From Artemia franciscana (taxonomy: Eukaryota; Arthropoda; Branchiopoda; Anostraca; Artemiidae), in assembly GCF_032884065.1 (NCBI RefSeq), contig NW_027062665.1:1960068-2024067 (forward strand): a DNA stretch of 64,000 nucleotides, in the 5' to 3' direction. The position numbers were made by a program, and so were the translations under genes. Positions 35,690 to 47,218 of the stretch are shown piece by piece. The first letter of the stretch is position 1, and each line of letters opens with the position of its first letter. The notes beneath the pieces are model-generated. The model searched no databases, was not told where the DNA came from, and was given only the letters and a program-made list of their open reading frames with translations.

Positions 35690-38130
35690 GAGAAGTAACA
35701 TCGCCTGTCTAATACCTTTTTTTTTTTACTGGAATTAAAGGAGTGAGCCATACCAATACCAGGTGAGATGATGAAATTAACTCTGGAATTTAGCTTTTTT
35801 ATAAATATCATGTTTTGATTTGATGGCAGAAATAATAACTCCACGCTTATATGAAGTGAATAAGATATGTGGCTGTATACCCGTGTTGAGAGCTCTAGGG
35901 GATATGGGATAGGAATGGGTTCTGAAACAGTACATAGCAAGCAGTATCTGGGTGGGGAGTTCTTTTTTCAGGAAATATTTTCTGTATGAGGGCTTGGTAT
36001 TACATTTTTTTTCAAAACAGAGGCACAACGTTCCTTTCCTGTGCTCAAGTGTTTCCAGCTTGGTCTTTTTTAGAAGGAGTGAGTATGGCACCCTGACTTC
36101 TTTGAAAATTATTCTCAGGGCTCTTTATGAATGATTTGATTTTTTCTGAGTCATCATGGGAGATGCTAGGATGCCAAACTGGACAAGCATATTCAAGATA
36201 CACGTGGACAAATGAATTAAAGATCGTTAAAGAATGGGGTGGGAATGTTAGATTTATTTAAGAGATTAAGGAGAGAAATGGATGCATTAGCTCTATGGAC
36301 AATATCTTTAACGTGGATATCCCACTTTAAATTTGACAAAATTGTGACCCCCAGGTAATTTAAAGAAAGACATAGAATTATCTGGGCAGACAGGGCTGAG
36401 GTTTTAATGAAACATATTAAGTAAGTAAGTTGGCACCAAACCCTTAAGGTCAAAACCAGCAGTGCTAATCTCCATTTCATGGCCCTTCAGCCAGGAAGTG
36501 CAATGGGGGGGGGGCTGAAAGGCCAACCATCCTGCACTTTCACACATCCTTCCTGCTTACCTTCCCCAGATTTCCCCAGGTACCCATTAAGCTGGGTTGA
36601 CTCTGGCCAAGCTTACAGAGTCACACCACTGACCACATCCTAAACCAAATAACTGGTCACAACTGGGATTGAACCCATGCCCATAGGACAAAGGATTCTC
36701 ACACCACTGCGCCAACCACTTAGTCAGGATGGTTTAAACATATTGGCATTATCACACGTTTAGAGGGTTTACACTGATCTCTAAGTCAGTGGCATCCTCT
36801 GTAATAGCCTTGAGGATGCTCACAGTTTCTTATTACGTTTCTGTAGCAGGTTTCAACAGCCATAAGATCATCTACAAATTTCCATCAGTCAGGACGCTCC
36901 TTAGCAAGGCTATTGATCATCACTGAAAAAAGGAGGGGACCTAGTAGAGTACCTTGGGGTAATCCATTGTGGACAGGGAGAGGACTGGCATAATGATTCT
37001 GATATTTGACTACCTCTGGTCTACTTGATACAAAGGAGGCAACCAATTTAACAAGGAAAGAGTCAATATTGAAATCAGTTACAAGTTTTTCAACTAATAC
37101 ATTGTAGTTAACAAGGTCAAATTCTTTTTGGAGGTCAATGTAAATTAAATTTACCCAACAATTAGGTTTTTCAAGAATTATTCCAATTGAGTCAATAAGA
37201 GAAACAAGGTAACAGGAAGTAGAAGTGGACTTGAGGTTCCCAAGTTGCCTCAGGTCAGTAAGAGGTAGGATTTTTTCTTTTAGCCAATCTGCAAAGAATC
37301 CTTCACTTATTTTAGAGAGTATAGGAGAAAGTGAAATAGGACAAACATCTTCAAAGTCAGGCCCTCTGTCTTTCTTTTTCAAGGGGTTATGAAAACCTGT
37401 TTCCATATTTGTCGGTATTGGTCAAACTCAGTAATCTCATTAAAAAGAAAAGACAAGGACTTTGAAAGGAAGTCACAGAAACCATTAGTAAAAGGAAACA
37501 GGATATCTAAAGGGTTGACACTTGTTTTTTGGACTCAATTCTTCTTTTGATCTCAGACAAAGTGATGGAGGGGAAAGAGGGTGAGAGATCATCTGTTGGA
37601 AATTGACAAGACAACGCTGGAAAGCTCTGGATAATGAAATCAATGAAACTATTAAGATTATTTGCAGTAATTTCAGGGGATTTAAGTAGGTTGAAATTTA
37701 GCTGGTCTAGACTCCTACCACTCAACTTTTTTACCTCGGAATACCAATTTTTTGGTTTATTAGTAAACAATTCTTCAACCTTATTCTTGTACTAGGATCA
37801 GGCAGATTTATCTATTTCCTTTTTAATTCCTTTTCTTAGTATATTAGCTTCATCCAGTTTACCAATTTCTTCTAATTAACACTTTTATGGGTTGCTTAAT
37901 GAATGGTTTGTCACTGAAGCACTCTTTAAATCTTTTTTCTGGGAAAGAAATTAGATATTTATTATTTTGTGAAAAGTAATAATTTTTTCATCAAGATTGC
38001 ACAAATTATAAATATTGAGCCAATCTTCAGTACTCAGCCATGTTCCAAAAGAAAGAAGGCCAGGATTTTGAAGGGGATGGTAAGAGACATGAGTTACTGA
38101 AAACCCAATGAGGACAAAGCTGAGGGGGGA
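35690..38130 (-). pseudogene. jockey/CR1-like LINE ORF2 remnant, family 2
   Basis: Broken reverse-transcriptase gene on the minus strand. From the 5' side: NKPKNWYSEVKKLSGRSLDQ (37507-37770), NPLKKKDRGPDFEDVCPISL and ILSKISEGFFADWLKEKILP (RT motifs 1-2), LIYIDLQKEFDLVNYNVL (the first catalytic Asp motif, L-A-FD type), HNGLPQGTLLGPLLFSVMIN (motif B), a KFVDDLMA motif at 36855-36885 (F-DD catalytic box), then after an inserted SINE YLGVTILSNLKWDIHV, YLEYACPVWHPSIS and LLKKTKLETLEHRKGTLCL. This order and the LEYA-PVWHP segment are typical of jockey/CR1-type elements. The N-terminal endonuclease is missing, and there are several frameshifts. Confidence 0.8.
36419..36735 (-). mobile_element. tRNA-derived SINE inserted in the family-2 LINE
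   Basis: On the minus strand the element begins near 36735 with GTTGGCGCAGTGGTGTGAG (A-box), followed by GGTTCAATCCC (B-box, about 36670). It then has a ~200-bp body with AAATCTGGGGAAGGTAAGCA and ends in an ACTTACTTACTT tail. The 9-bp sequence AAACATATT flanks it on both sides (36410-36418 and 36736-36744) as a target-site duplication. Removing the insert rejoins the LINE reading frame around NANMF. A second, diverged copy lies at 48056-48262. Confidence 0.85.
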
Positions 38131-39079
38131 CTGTAAAAACTATTCATATTTGTAAGAATGACCACTAGAAAGGTGTTTCCCCTTGTGGTTGCTATTTTAA
38201 CTTAACTTTGAGAGAGAAGCAAATCAAATCTATCTTAAGCTCATTGACATCACCAACCAAAAAAAGTCCAACATTTTGATACTTATAGATAACAAGTCAG
38301 CACTGGTCTGCAATTACAGGATAAATTTTTATTTTGCATCAATATTTGGTTTGACTTTATAAATGTAAGTTAAAGTTAATGATGAAGACACATATGAGGC
38401 TCAAAATTTTAACCCCTTCCCCCCTAACTACTGAAAAATACTTAAAATAAATATCTCTTGGCTATTTCACAGCTAAAAATGACCATAAAAACTTTTGTGC
38501 CAAGTTAACCTTCCTCCAAAATCAAAATTTTAGATACAGCCCTGTTTGGCACATAAGTAAGTTTATCTTTTTTTTGGGGGGAGGGGGAGAGAAAAAATAC
38601 TTATTTCATTGTATGTCTATGTGACTATATTTGCATATCTATGGGAAGCTAGTTGTCTATACTTACATGGCTTCAATACAAAAGCAATTTCATAGGAGGC
38701 CTCATTTTAGTTTCAATCAAGGATATGGGACAGTTTCATGTTCAAATAAATCTGAAGTGCTGAAAGCTCTGGTTTTATCCAAATCCAGGTTTTTTCTCTA
38801 CTGGTTATACTGATCACTTAGTCCTTTACTAAATTAAATCCATCTTTATTGGCAATAACTATAATAAGAATCAATTGTGATACCCACGCAGTTTTCATAG
38901 AATAGGTAAAGTCTACAAAATGGTGAAGATACAATCAGTAAAGACAAAATGGTATAATGAAGTCTACATTTTGCTATGCATCAGTTGTGTTTCAACCCAT
39001 GTACCTGTAAATTGAATCAAAGCTAAAAAAAATCCAAGAAGTAGAAAAAGGGCCTGTGAAAAAGTCTATACAATTTGGG
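38131..39079. other. no gene seen
   Basis: AT-rich, without recognisable coding sequence. TTTGGGCTATATATTTGCA at 39070 also occurs in the inverted-repeat elements at 45830 and 46660. Confidence 0.35.
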
Positions 39080-41075
39080 CTATATATTTGCATGTTATGG
39101 GGAGCAGGGAGATTTCAACACCCAGGTTAGTAGAAATAGGGATAGATGGTATCCAAGCCTAGGTAAATCTAGTGTAGGAAAAGAAAACAGTAATGGCTAC
39201 ATACTCTGTGTTTGGTTGTAAAATGGCCCATAAGTTAACATGGTATTCATATGATGGTAAGAAAGCAAACCTTATTGGTTATGTTACTGCACTGTAAACC
39301 AAAGACTGATGGGATCAATACAAGATACAATTTAAAGCTGAAATTTTGGAATGGTAACTAACCCATGGAAAGTTATGATGTTTGTAGACTCCAATATGAG
39401 AATTTGAGAGAAAATTTCCAGGAACAATTGAAGTCTAAATGGACAGTTCAATATTTGACAATGTGGAAGGAATAATTTTAGGAAAATGATTTGTGAAGTT
39501 GCAGATGGTGTCTTAGGGATGAAACTTTGGAGAACAGCTAGGAAATATTTGTGAAAAAACTTTATGTTTAACAGACAAGGGAAGGGGATTGTACAAAAAT
39601 TATCTGAGTGATAGATCATATGAAAAAAAAATGTAGAGATTAGAGAAAGCATTAAAATATGAACTAAGGGGGTGTGAAGTGGAGGCCATGGATAAAACTG
39701 CCAATAATCTAAAAGATGCAGCTAGATGGCATAACAGTAAAATATTGTAATGGCATTTTAATAAATTGAGAGGGAGCAGTCAATCCAGACTTGTCCCAAT
39801 TAAAGATAGGAATAGGGCCATAATTAGTGATAAGGAAAGAGTTAAACAAAGATGGGCAGAAGATTTTGAGAATATGAATAAACCAAGATAGAGTTGCAGC
39901 AAACAATATAGAGGAAAATGAAATAGTTTGTGATACCTTGGATGTGAAGGAAGAATTAGTGATTGAACTAAAAGGACTAAAAACTAGTAGGGCCCCTGGT
40001 GCTCATAGCATGGTAAATGAGTTTCTTAAATATGATGGCTCTGAGGTCAGAAACAAGTTACTGAAGATTGTGACTATGATTTTTGAAAAAGAGGACATGC
40101 CTAGCAACTTTAGGCAAACCTTAATTAAAACACTGTATAAGAAAGGTGATAAGAGTGAGTGTAGTAATTACTGAGTGCAGTTTAAGAAAAGGTAGAGGAT
40201 GTGTTGACCAAACTTTTACTCTTAAGTTAACAATTGAAAAGTGCCTGAGTTATCAAACAGGGTTATGCTGATGATTTCAGCATCTTAGATAAAAATATAA
40301 GCAAAATAAATAAAATGTTATAGGTTTTGTGAGTTCAGGGTGCTAGAATAGGCTTAAAAATTAATGTTAAGAAGTTTAAATCACAAAGGCCAGGAATAGG
40401 TGAAGATGAAAAGGTGACATTAGGGAATAAAAAGATAATCAGATGGACAGCTTCACCTACTTTGGTAGTATTATTAGTAAAGATAATGGGAGCAGTGAAG
40501 ATGTTAAAAGTAGAATAGCAAAGAATCAGGGTTTTTTTATAGTTAAAAAAGTTTGGAAAAATAGGAAGATAAGTCTATAAACAAAGATTAGAATATTGGG
40601 AGCTATAGTGAGGGCAGTGATAAAATATGACTCTAATGCATGGGTACCTGAATAAGTGGATGGAGATTTGCTAGATGTTTTCTAAGAAATTGTCTACATA
40701 TTGTTCTGGGTTTCTTGATGACTGACCATAGGCTATTTCAAACAATAGGCTGTATGAAAAGTGTGGCTCAATCCCACTTTCTAGGGCTATGATGGGAAAA
40801 GGCTGAGATGGATAGGGTACATTCTGTAGATGAAGGATGACAGATTGCAGAAGATTGTCCATTTTGGCCAATTGTCTAGGGATAGGCTAAACAGAAAGAA
40901 GGTTGTCCAAGGTTAGGTGGGAGGATGTCATAAAGAAATATTTAAAGGAAATGGGAACTTCCAGGGAGGATGGAAAGAGGGAGACTTTGAATAGACTGGG
41001 AAGGAAGAGGAGCAAGCATAACTGTGTTGACCTCTGGTGGCATGGTACCATGATGAGTTTTTAGTAGTAGTAGCA
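39080..41075 (+). pseudogene. endonuclease/RT LINE, family 1, copy B (longest)
   Basis: Begins inside the endonuclease: GDFNTQVSRNRDRWYPSLGK (GDFN is a conserved endonuclease motif) near 39107. The spacer region follows, then DVKEELVIELKGLKTSRAPG (39938-40000), VNEFLKYDGSEVRNKLLKIV, and TLIKTLYKKGDKSECSNY (to 40171), as in RT motifs 0-1. A deletion removes the RT core, and the copy resumes at YADDFSIL (40267-40290), then FTYFGSIISKDNGSSEDVKS and RLRWIGYIL. It ends in TTTTAGTAGTAGTAG (41057-41071). Many stops and frameshifts. Same family as 12692, 56015 and 58556. Confidence 0.82.
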
Positions 41076-41723
41076 TGGTGGAGGGGGAGAAAAATATAGG
41101 CCTAGTGGAATCACTTTCAGCATATTAGGTAGTATAAAATCTATTTTCTTAACATATTTCTTTCTCAATAGCCCTGTTTCTAGCCTCATTCTTGCACCTG
41201 TTCATTTTCACCTTCTATAAAGAAACAAGACATTAGCCTACTTCAAAGGTGGGCTAGCCTACAAAGTAAAAAAAATTGCAAATACCATAAAAAGACGCAT
41301 CCAATTGTTTTTCACGTTCTACTTAGACAAGGAAAAACTTAAAATTTTCCACAGTCACCAATAGCTAAAACATAGCCTTGTCTAGCATACAGCTTTGTAC
41401 TTACTTTTAGTGCAAGGAATACTCATGTCTTTTGCACTTGAACCTTGGTCAAATGAAAATCCAAAGGAGACTAGTAGAACAGGAATAAATAAGGTCAGCA
41501 GGATACACGTCAAAAGAATTTGAATGAGCTTTATCTTAAGGACCATATTTTAAAGCATTTATAGAATTCGAATTCCACTAAAATTGTAACAGCGTTGTTC
41601 ATTGTATTAGAAGCAGTCAGTTTTGACTGAAAAAGAAAAAACTGGCGATAAATTAAAGATGGAATAAAGCCACGTTCAAAACGTTTGTAATACAGACGTC
41701 TGACTGAAACAATTTTTTCTTAC
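41076..41723. other. no gene seen
   Basis: AT-rich sequence between a LINE and a possible exon. Nothing recognised. Confidence 0.35.
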
Positions 41724-41889
41724 CAGTGGATTTGCGGTTTGTGATCGTCTATACTCAGTTTCTCAGGATTCTGGCAGGCTTTAACGTCCTCAAAGAGCCT
41801 AAAGGCACCCAGATAGGCGACTCTTCTTTCTTGACATTTTATCATAGGGCAAGTAGACATCTGTATATGCTTTTTTTGGCAATCAAAAC
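41724..41889 (-). CDS. possible internal exon of an unidentified gene
   Basis: A 166-base stretch between acceptor-like CATCTAATAG and a strong donor, CTG|GTAAGA, on the minus strand. After two bases of a split codon it reads FDCQKKHIQMSTCPMIKCQE, then RRVAYLGAFRLFEDVKACQN and PEKLSIDDHKPQIHW. Four cysteines and a mixed, non-low-complexity composition make it look like real protein, possibly extracellular or lumenal, but I do not recognise the family. Its exit phase (two bases) does not fit the B4GALT7 exon at 25615, so direct splicing to that gene would hit a stop. It sits just beyond the 3' part of a LINE remnant, so an unknown mobile-element origin is also possible. Confidence 0.35.
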
Positions 41890-41959
41890 CTATTAGATGG
41901 GAATTGAAATTCAAACATAATTTGTCATGAATACGAAAAGAGTTTTCGATTAAGGATAA

Positions 41960-42790
41960 ATATTCTACTGTGTATTACCTTAATTCGCACTTCGGAGCGA
42001 ATTAGTTGCAAGAACTGTGATGCTCCGTAGTTGATGATCTGGTCGTTTTGTTAAGGTCAAGCGACAAGCCGTCAGGACTTGAGAGCGTTGGAGAGATGCA
42101 ATTTAAGCTCACTCGTAACAGTGATCACATGGTAGGTGTGGTTCAAGAATCACTCTCCAGGAGTTTAGAGTTGTCACCACCGTACAACAGTAACTTCAGA
42201 TTGAGTGTACGAGATTATTGGGTATGACAAGCCGCATCATCCTCCAAGCCGACTCTTTATTGCTTTTCAAGAGTGCTATGGTAGTGAGGGCTGGGAGGGA
42301 TTTTCCCACAGGAATCTCCATGGTTTGTCCTCCCATTTCTTGTCGAGCCTCTTTTTGAATTCCTCAGACGAGGTTTCGGAAATTGTCTCTTGGCATAGTT
42401 GGTTCCAATTGCTCACCACTCGCTGGCAGAAAAAAAAAATCGGATCTTGGCGTTAAAAGTGGACTTGAAAAGTTTTTTGGAAAGTCCTCGTGTTTGTCTT
42501 TGGTGTGGAGACAAGGTGAACAGTTTCTGGTCTGCTTGTTGGAGGTATCTTTAGGTGAGCATCACATCTTTACGCCTACGCCGAAAAACAAGTGTCGGGA
42601 GGTCAGCAGATTGTAATCTACTGCAGTAGGGCTGACTGTGTAAGCCGTTGATGCATTTGGTGGCTCTCTATAGCTCACCACCATCAATGAGCTGGGTGTC
42701 ACTCTTGTAGAAAGGACCAGCAAGACATGTTCCGAAATCAAGGATTGGCCTTGCCAGAGCTTTGTATACTTTGGGCTTTTTTTGCAGTTG
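41960..42790 (-). pseudogene. LINE C-terminal and 3' region, family 4
   Basis: The minus strand in shifting frames gives KVYKALARPILDFGTCLAGP (near 42770-42710), CING-HSQPYCSRLQSADLPTL, then RPETVHLVSTPKTNTRTF and QRVVSNWNQLCQETISETSS with EEFKKRLDKKWED (about 42440-42310). The VYK-L-RP-L-(Y/F)G, then R-V--WN-L-E--V-A-S---FK-RLD--W series is the usual C-terminus of CR1/L2-like arthropod LINEs. The remainder to 41960 is the 3' UTR. The 5' part is missing. A similar element lies at 53095-54215. Confidence 0.7.
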
Positions 42791-43206
42791 TATTTTGTGT
42801 GTGTCTATAGCCCGCGGGCTTTTATAATAAAATATTTATCTTTCTTATAAGTATGGTTGTATCATTACGAGTTCAGTGATAGATTTACGCACAAATTTAA
42901 GCAAAAAGGACTTATTAAGAGAAGAGAATAATAGTGCATTTCATGATCATGGGTGCAGCAATATCTGTTTCCTAGTAATGAACGAACAACGGTCAATGGT
43001 AATCAAAGATTAAAAAATACGCCAAAAAACAAACAGAAACTGACCAGGGAGTAAAACTTGGTATTTGTTGCTGATTATTAAGCCAGAAAATAAGTAGAGC
43101 TGTTACTTGAGTGCAGAACTACCTCCACCAAACCAAAAGCTAAGATTCAAATCTTGAGCAAGAATTGGAATCCCAGTAATAGTGCACGTCAAACTTTATA
43201 TGCTTC
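42791..43206. other. no gene seen
   Basis: Non-coding, AT-rich sequence between LINE remnants. Confidence 0.35.
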
Positions 43207-43452
43207 GTAGTGTCGGTTTCATATGTTCAGCATTTGATGCAAAAATTGTAAAGAAATATTCAAGAGGTGCTCATCTAATATTCTGCTTGAAACTAGTTTT
43301 GGTAGTGATTTATTGACCCAACATCTTCATTGTGTCGGTTTCACATGTTCGTCATTTGGTGCAAAAATTGCAAAAGAAATATTCAAGAGGTGCTGATCAA
43401 ATATTCTTCTTGAACCTAGTTTTGGTAGTGATTCATTGATCCAACATCTAAT
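43207..43452. repeat. two tandem ~123-bp repeats
   Basis: GTGTCGGTTTCA(T/C)ATGTTC begins both copies (43209 and 43333), and AATATTCAAGAGGTGCT and TAGTTTTGGTAGTGATT follow in both. The two copies differ at a handful of positions. They sit directly 5' of the LINE remnant and may be its leading part. Confidence 0.8.
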
Positions 43453-43479
43453 ACTATTATATCAGATCATATTCAATCG

Positions 43480-44545
43480 TGATTAATTAATATTTTGTGC
43501 TGGTTTAATAACGTCTGTGATTAAAAAGGGGAAAGATTCCACTGTTTGTTCTTCATATCGACCCATAGCTATTGAACCGGTTCTCCGTAAATTTCTTCAG
43601 CTCCTCGCTATTGAGCAGATTCATAATATTTGTATTTCACCAAATTCCCAGTTCAGTTTTAGAAAGGGTTTGAGTTGTGAGCATTTACGCTGCCTCATTA
43701 CGAATCTTCTGCTTGATTATTAAGAATTGGACATAATGCTCGACAAGAGTTTGAGTCGGGTGTTCAAGCACAACTTCTGCTTTCTGCTTCAGTGTGGTGT
43801 TGATATTTCTATTATTACTGCTCTTACAAAAATGTATAAGTGTGTCGGAGTAAAAAATAAGGTTTATTATTCTATCACTAATGTTTCGTCATTACTCTTT
43901 GTTAATATTTATAGACAAATGTGGTCTAAGAGTGAAAATTAAGCTGCCGCAAGGATAAGTTTAAAAGTACCTATCTAAGTGATTCCTATATGTAGCTCCT
44001 TCTGACAGCGCAGTGGATATGGCCGTGCTCCTGGATCAAAGAATCAGCGGTTCAATCCCGCATGTCGCATGGAAAGAAATCCAACTATATGTAAGGGTAA
44101 TAGGGTTTTAGGCAGGATGCAATTAATAATAATAAAAGGGTATAAGGCAGCTGTTTAATAATAGTTTTATTGAACCATAGCAGTCATTTTTAACGTGCTG
44201 TATCTACGCTGGTATTGACACGTCACTCTTAAATTGTGCTAATGACATCTTTAATTGTACTAGTTCTCTGTTGTAGTTTAAGCATATTTATCAGATTCTT
44301 ACGGTAGAATATAAAAAGATTGGTTTTTCCTTCATCCCATTGGAAAGTGATTTTGTAGGATTTAGCCGTGAAGCTAAATATCTTTGTTCGTTTACCGCTT
44401 GTTCAGATAATACAGAGGTTGCTTTTACTGAACAGCTTGCATATCTCGGTTTACCGATTGCGTCTGATCTTAAATATGGTGGAGGGAGGCTTTCAATATT
44501 TTCAGGTGAAGTATTAAAACAAATTGAGATGTTAGAGTCGTAGCT
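43480..44545 (+). pseudogene. LINE reverse-transcriptase remnant, family 3
   Basis: Plus-strand fragments: VIKKGKDSTVCSSYRPIAIE (43520-43580; the RPI- motif of RT), ISPNSQFSFRKGLSCEHLRC (the QFSFRKG motif), ALTKMYKCVGVKNK, and, after an inserted tRNA-like piece, FIPLESDFVGFSREAKYL and TEQLAYLGLPIASDLKYG (44340-44500). The catalytic motif region is lost or degraded. Stops and frameshifts break it. The C-terminal part resembles the minus-strand remnant at 35030-35640. Confidence 0.7.
43995..44084 (+). mobile_element. 90-bp tRNA-like insertion with 9-bp target duplication
   Basis: CTATATGTA occurs at 43986-43994 and again at 44085-44093. Between them are 90 bases with an A-box (AGCGCAGTGGATATGG), a B-box (GGTTCAATCCC, 44050) and a T-arm GCGG-TTCAATC-CCGC, then GGAAAGAAATCCAA. 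There is no SINE body, so this is either a tRNA-derived retrosequence or a minimal SINE, inserted into the LINE remnant. Confidence 0.7.
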
Positions 44546-45032
44546 CTAATTTCGGAAAAAAGATAGACATATCTATTAACAAATTAACTAACATTATTCT
44601 TATACAATCTTAATAAGTGGGATTAATGACAGAATCACTCAATTGGACTATCTGTCTTGGCTTTTTCTACAATTAGCCATGACTTGATGCCCACAACTAT
44701 TCGATTTTGCTGGAGTTCACAACGGTACCTTGCGTTCGGACTCAATGGTGGCTAAACATTCATTTTTGAATTAAAATCGAATAACATTTACTTTTTTTGT
44801 AAGTCCGTTATATAGATTGCAGCTATTCTGTTTCCCACCGCGACTACTGATTCAGCATTGAGCCAAGTTAGGTATTTTACTATCATAACTTTTCATAAGA
44901 AGCTTTTTAAAGTATTTTCTCAATCTTTACATAGGCTGAAGTAAGACAATCAAAAGGTATAATCTTTCTTTTAAGTTTTACATTAATTTAGTTGAAAGCA
45001 TGTAACTTTTAATTTGGCTCTTTCGTCTCCAC
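44546..45032. other. no gene seen
   Basis: AT-rich non-coding sequence. Confidence 0.35.
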
Positions 45033-45614
45033 GGGTGCGTTTCTTTACTTGTCCAATGGGATTTTTACTAATCGAGGTTTAACCCCTAAAAGATAGCAAC
45101 AAATACTTGTCTGGCCACGTGTCACTGAAAACGGCAAGATTAATTGCGGGAATAACAACATTGGTCACGTGTAATTATTGCTTTAATGCTATGTGAAGTT
45201 CTGACAAGGAATAGGCTGGGACTTCGGGCCTGTTTCTAATTTTACAGGCAAGTACACCTTCAGCAATTATTTCAGAGCTGGTTAGCCTAATACAATTTGT
45301 GTGGCCAGAAGTTTAATTGTAAGATTTCAAATTGTGGTTGTCATTTGCCCTTTTAAGTCATTCCATTCAAGATGCTTTGGATATTTTTTATTGTGATAAA
45401 TTGTCTTAATGCTCTGAGAAGGGAAAACTATTTCAATTGCATAGGATAGGAACATTTTGGTAGGCTAATTAATTCAAAGTCTTAAATTAGCCAGGGAAGT
45501 GTGTTTTCACTAAAAAACTCCAATTATATAGCCCTGTTTTTGGCCACCTTGAGCCAGTATCCAGTTCCTGATTGTCATTTACACTAAATTTCACTTTTTC
45601 TGTTACCTATATAT

Positions 45615-45654
45615 GTTTGTACCAGTTTTACCATTGGGTAAAACTGGTACAAAC
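45615..45654. repeat. perfect 18-bp hairpin
   Basis: Arms GTTTGTACCAGTTTTACC (45615-45632) and its exact complement (45637-45654) surround the loop ATTG. It is at the outer edge of the long inverted repeat described next, whose far end carries another copy (46240-46257) with one change. Confidence 0.9.
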
Positions 45655-46257
45655 AGTATTACTGGCTTTCATATAGAGTGAATATACCACTTGATGCCTT
45701 TTTTAATGCTGTTTACAAATATAATAATTGCTTCTACTGCAAATTCAGATTTAAGCACTTTTTGACCTCTTAAAAATGAACTATATATGGGATCATTACA
45801 AATCTGTAATAGTTTAGAAACAAATTTGGGCTATATATTTGCACATCAGGGGGTGGGGGTAAATCATAGCATATATTAAATATGTAAACTAACCATTGCT
45901 GGAATTTTTTTTTATGTGTATGCTGTTGCACTGGTGATTTCTCTTCTCATTAAAATTTGATGTGCATAAACACATTAAAAAAAAAACAGCAATGGTTAGT
46001 TAACATATATAATATATGCTATGCTATACCCCCACCCCCGATGTGCAAATATATAGCCCAAATTTGTTTCTAAACTATTACAGATTTGTAATGACCCCAT
46101 TTATAGGTCATTTTGAAGAGGTCAAGAGGTGAAAAAGTGCTTAAATCTGAATTTGCAGTAGAAGCAATTATTATATTTGTAAAGAGCATAAAAAAGGCAT
46201 CAAGTGGTACATTCACTTTATATGAAAGCCAGTAATACTGTTTGCACCAGTTTTACC
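45637..46257. mobile_element. foldback element with ~280-bp arms
   Basis: Left arm 45637-45912 and right arm 45977-46257 are near-perfect reverse complements, with about 65 bases between them. Shared blocks include TATACCACTTGATGCCTTTT, ATTTAAGCACTTTTTGACCT, TTTAGAAACAAATTTGGGCT and GGGGGTGGGGGTA, in inverted order. There is no coding capacity. Relatives are at 46705-47218, and fragments lie near 51790, 52870 and 55130. Confidence 0.85.
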
Positions 46258-46704
46258 CTCATTTCTTGTTAATATTACTAAGGGGTCAGAGTTAAGCACT
46301 AGAGAAGTCATTGTTAAATAACATGTGCTTATGTATATATAGCTTTTTGCTACTTATTCTTCTCTGGTTATATAATGCTTGATGTGGTATAAGCCAAGAG
46401 AAGGACCTGTAGACCTATAGAAGAAAACCTGTTAAAAAAAGATGATTCTTTGTAATTTACATAATAATTATAGCTTTCTACATGCAGTCCTGCTCTACTT
46501 TAGCCCCAACCCTTCTAATATGGAAGCTGAAATTACATATTTTCTATTGATTCTGCCAATCTATCCCTCAACCCTAGTACCTGTTAATTGAGGCAACTGT
46601 GGCAAAATAAGAACTGGAAAAACAAGTAAAAGGTGGCAGAAAACATTGGAAATATATAATTTGGGCTATATATTTGCAAATTAGGCATGTTAGGGGTGAA
46701 TTTC
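46258..46704. other. no gene seen
   Basis: Non-coding spacer between two foldback elements. It shares TTTGGGCTATATATTTGCA (46656) with them. Confidence 0.4.
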
Positions 46705-47218
46705 TTGTTGTTCATATTTTGATTTACAAATAAAGTGAATATACCACTTGATGCCTTTTTGTATGTTCTTTACAAATATAATAATTGCTTATTTTGCTAG
46801 TTCAAGTTTAAGCACTTTTTGACCTTACTTAACCTAACAAATTTTGGCAGTGAAAAACATACATTATTTTGTCAAAAATGACCAAAAACACATACCTTAA
46901 TTGAAAATTTGGCATCAAAGAAGAAGAAATACAGCATAATATTGTAAAATTTATTAATCCAACTTAATTGTGGAAAATCAGTGCTCATAGATTATACAAC
47001 ATGTAAAAATGGATTAATAATGAAACAGTAAGTTTGAGACCAATGTTTTAAGCTTTTTTATACCCAAAAACTATTTGAGTATACTTTGGTCATTTTCAAG
47101 AGCTCAAAAACTTGTACTTGAAGCACTTATTATGTATGTAAAAAACATAAAAAGGCATCAAGGAGTATGTTCACTTTATTTGTAAATCAAACATATGAAC
47201 AACAAAAAAATTACCAAT
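46705..47218. mobile_element. related foldback element with ~125-bp arms
   Basis: Left arm 46705-46830 (TTGTTGTTCATATTTTGATT and then AATAAAGTGAATATACCACTT) pairs imperfectly with right arm 47088-47218. The central 255 bases differ from the first element. The AAGTGAATATACCACTTGAT block ties it to the 45637 family. Confidence 0.75.

Noticed and set aside
41724..41889. Possible upstream exon of B4GALT7
   Set aside because: It ends with two bases of a codon, while the 25615 exon needs one base. Joining them shifts the frame into a stop.
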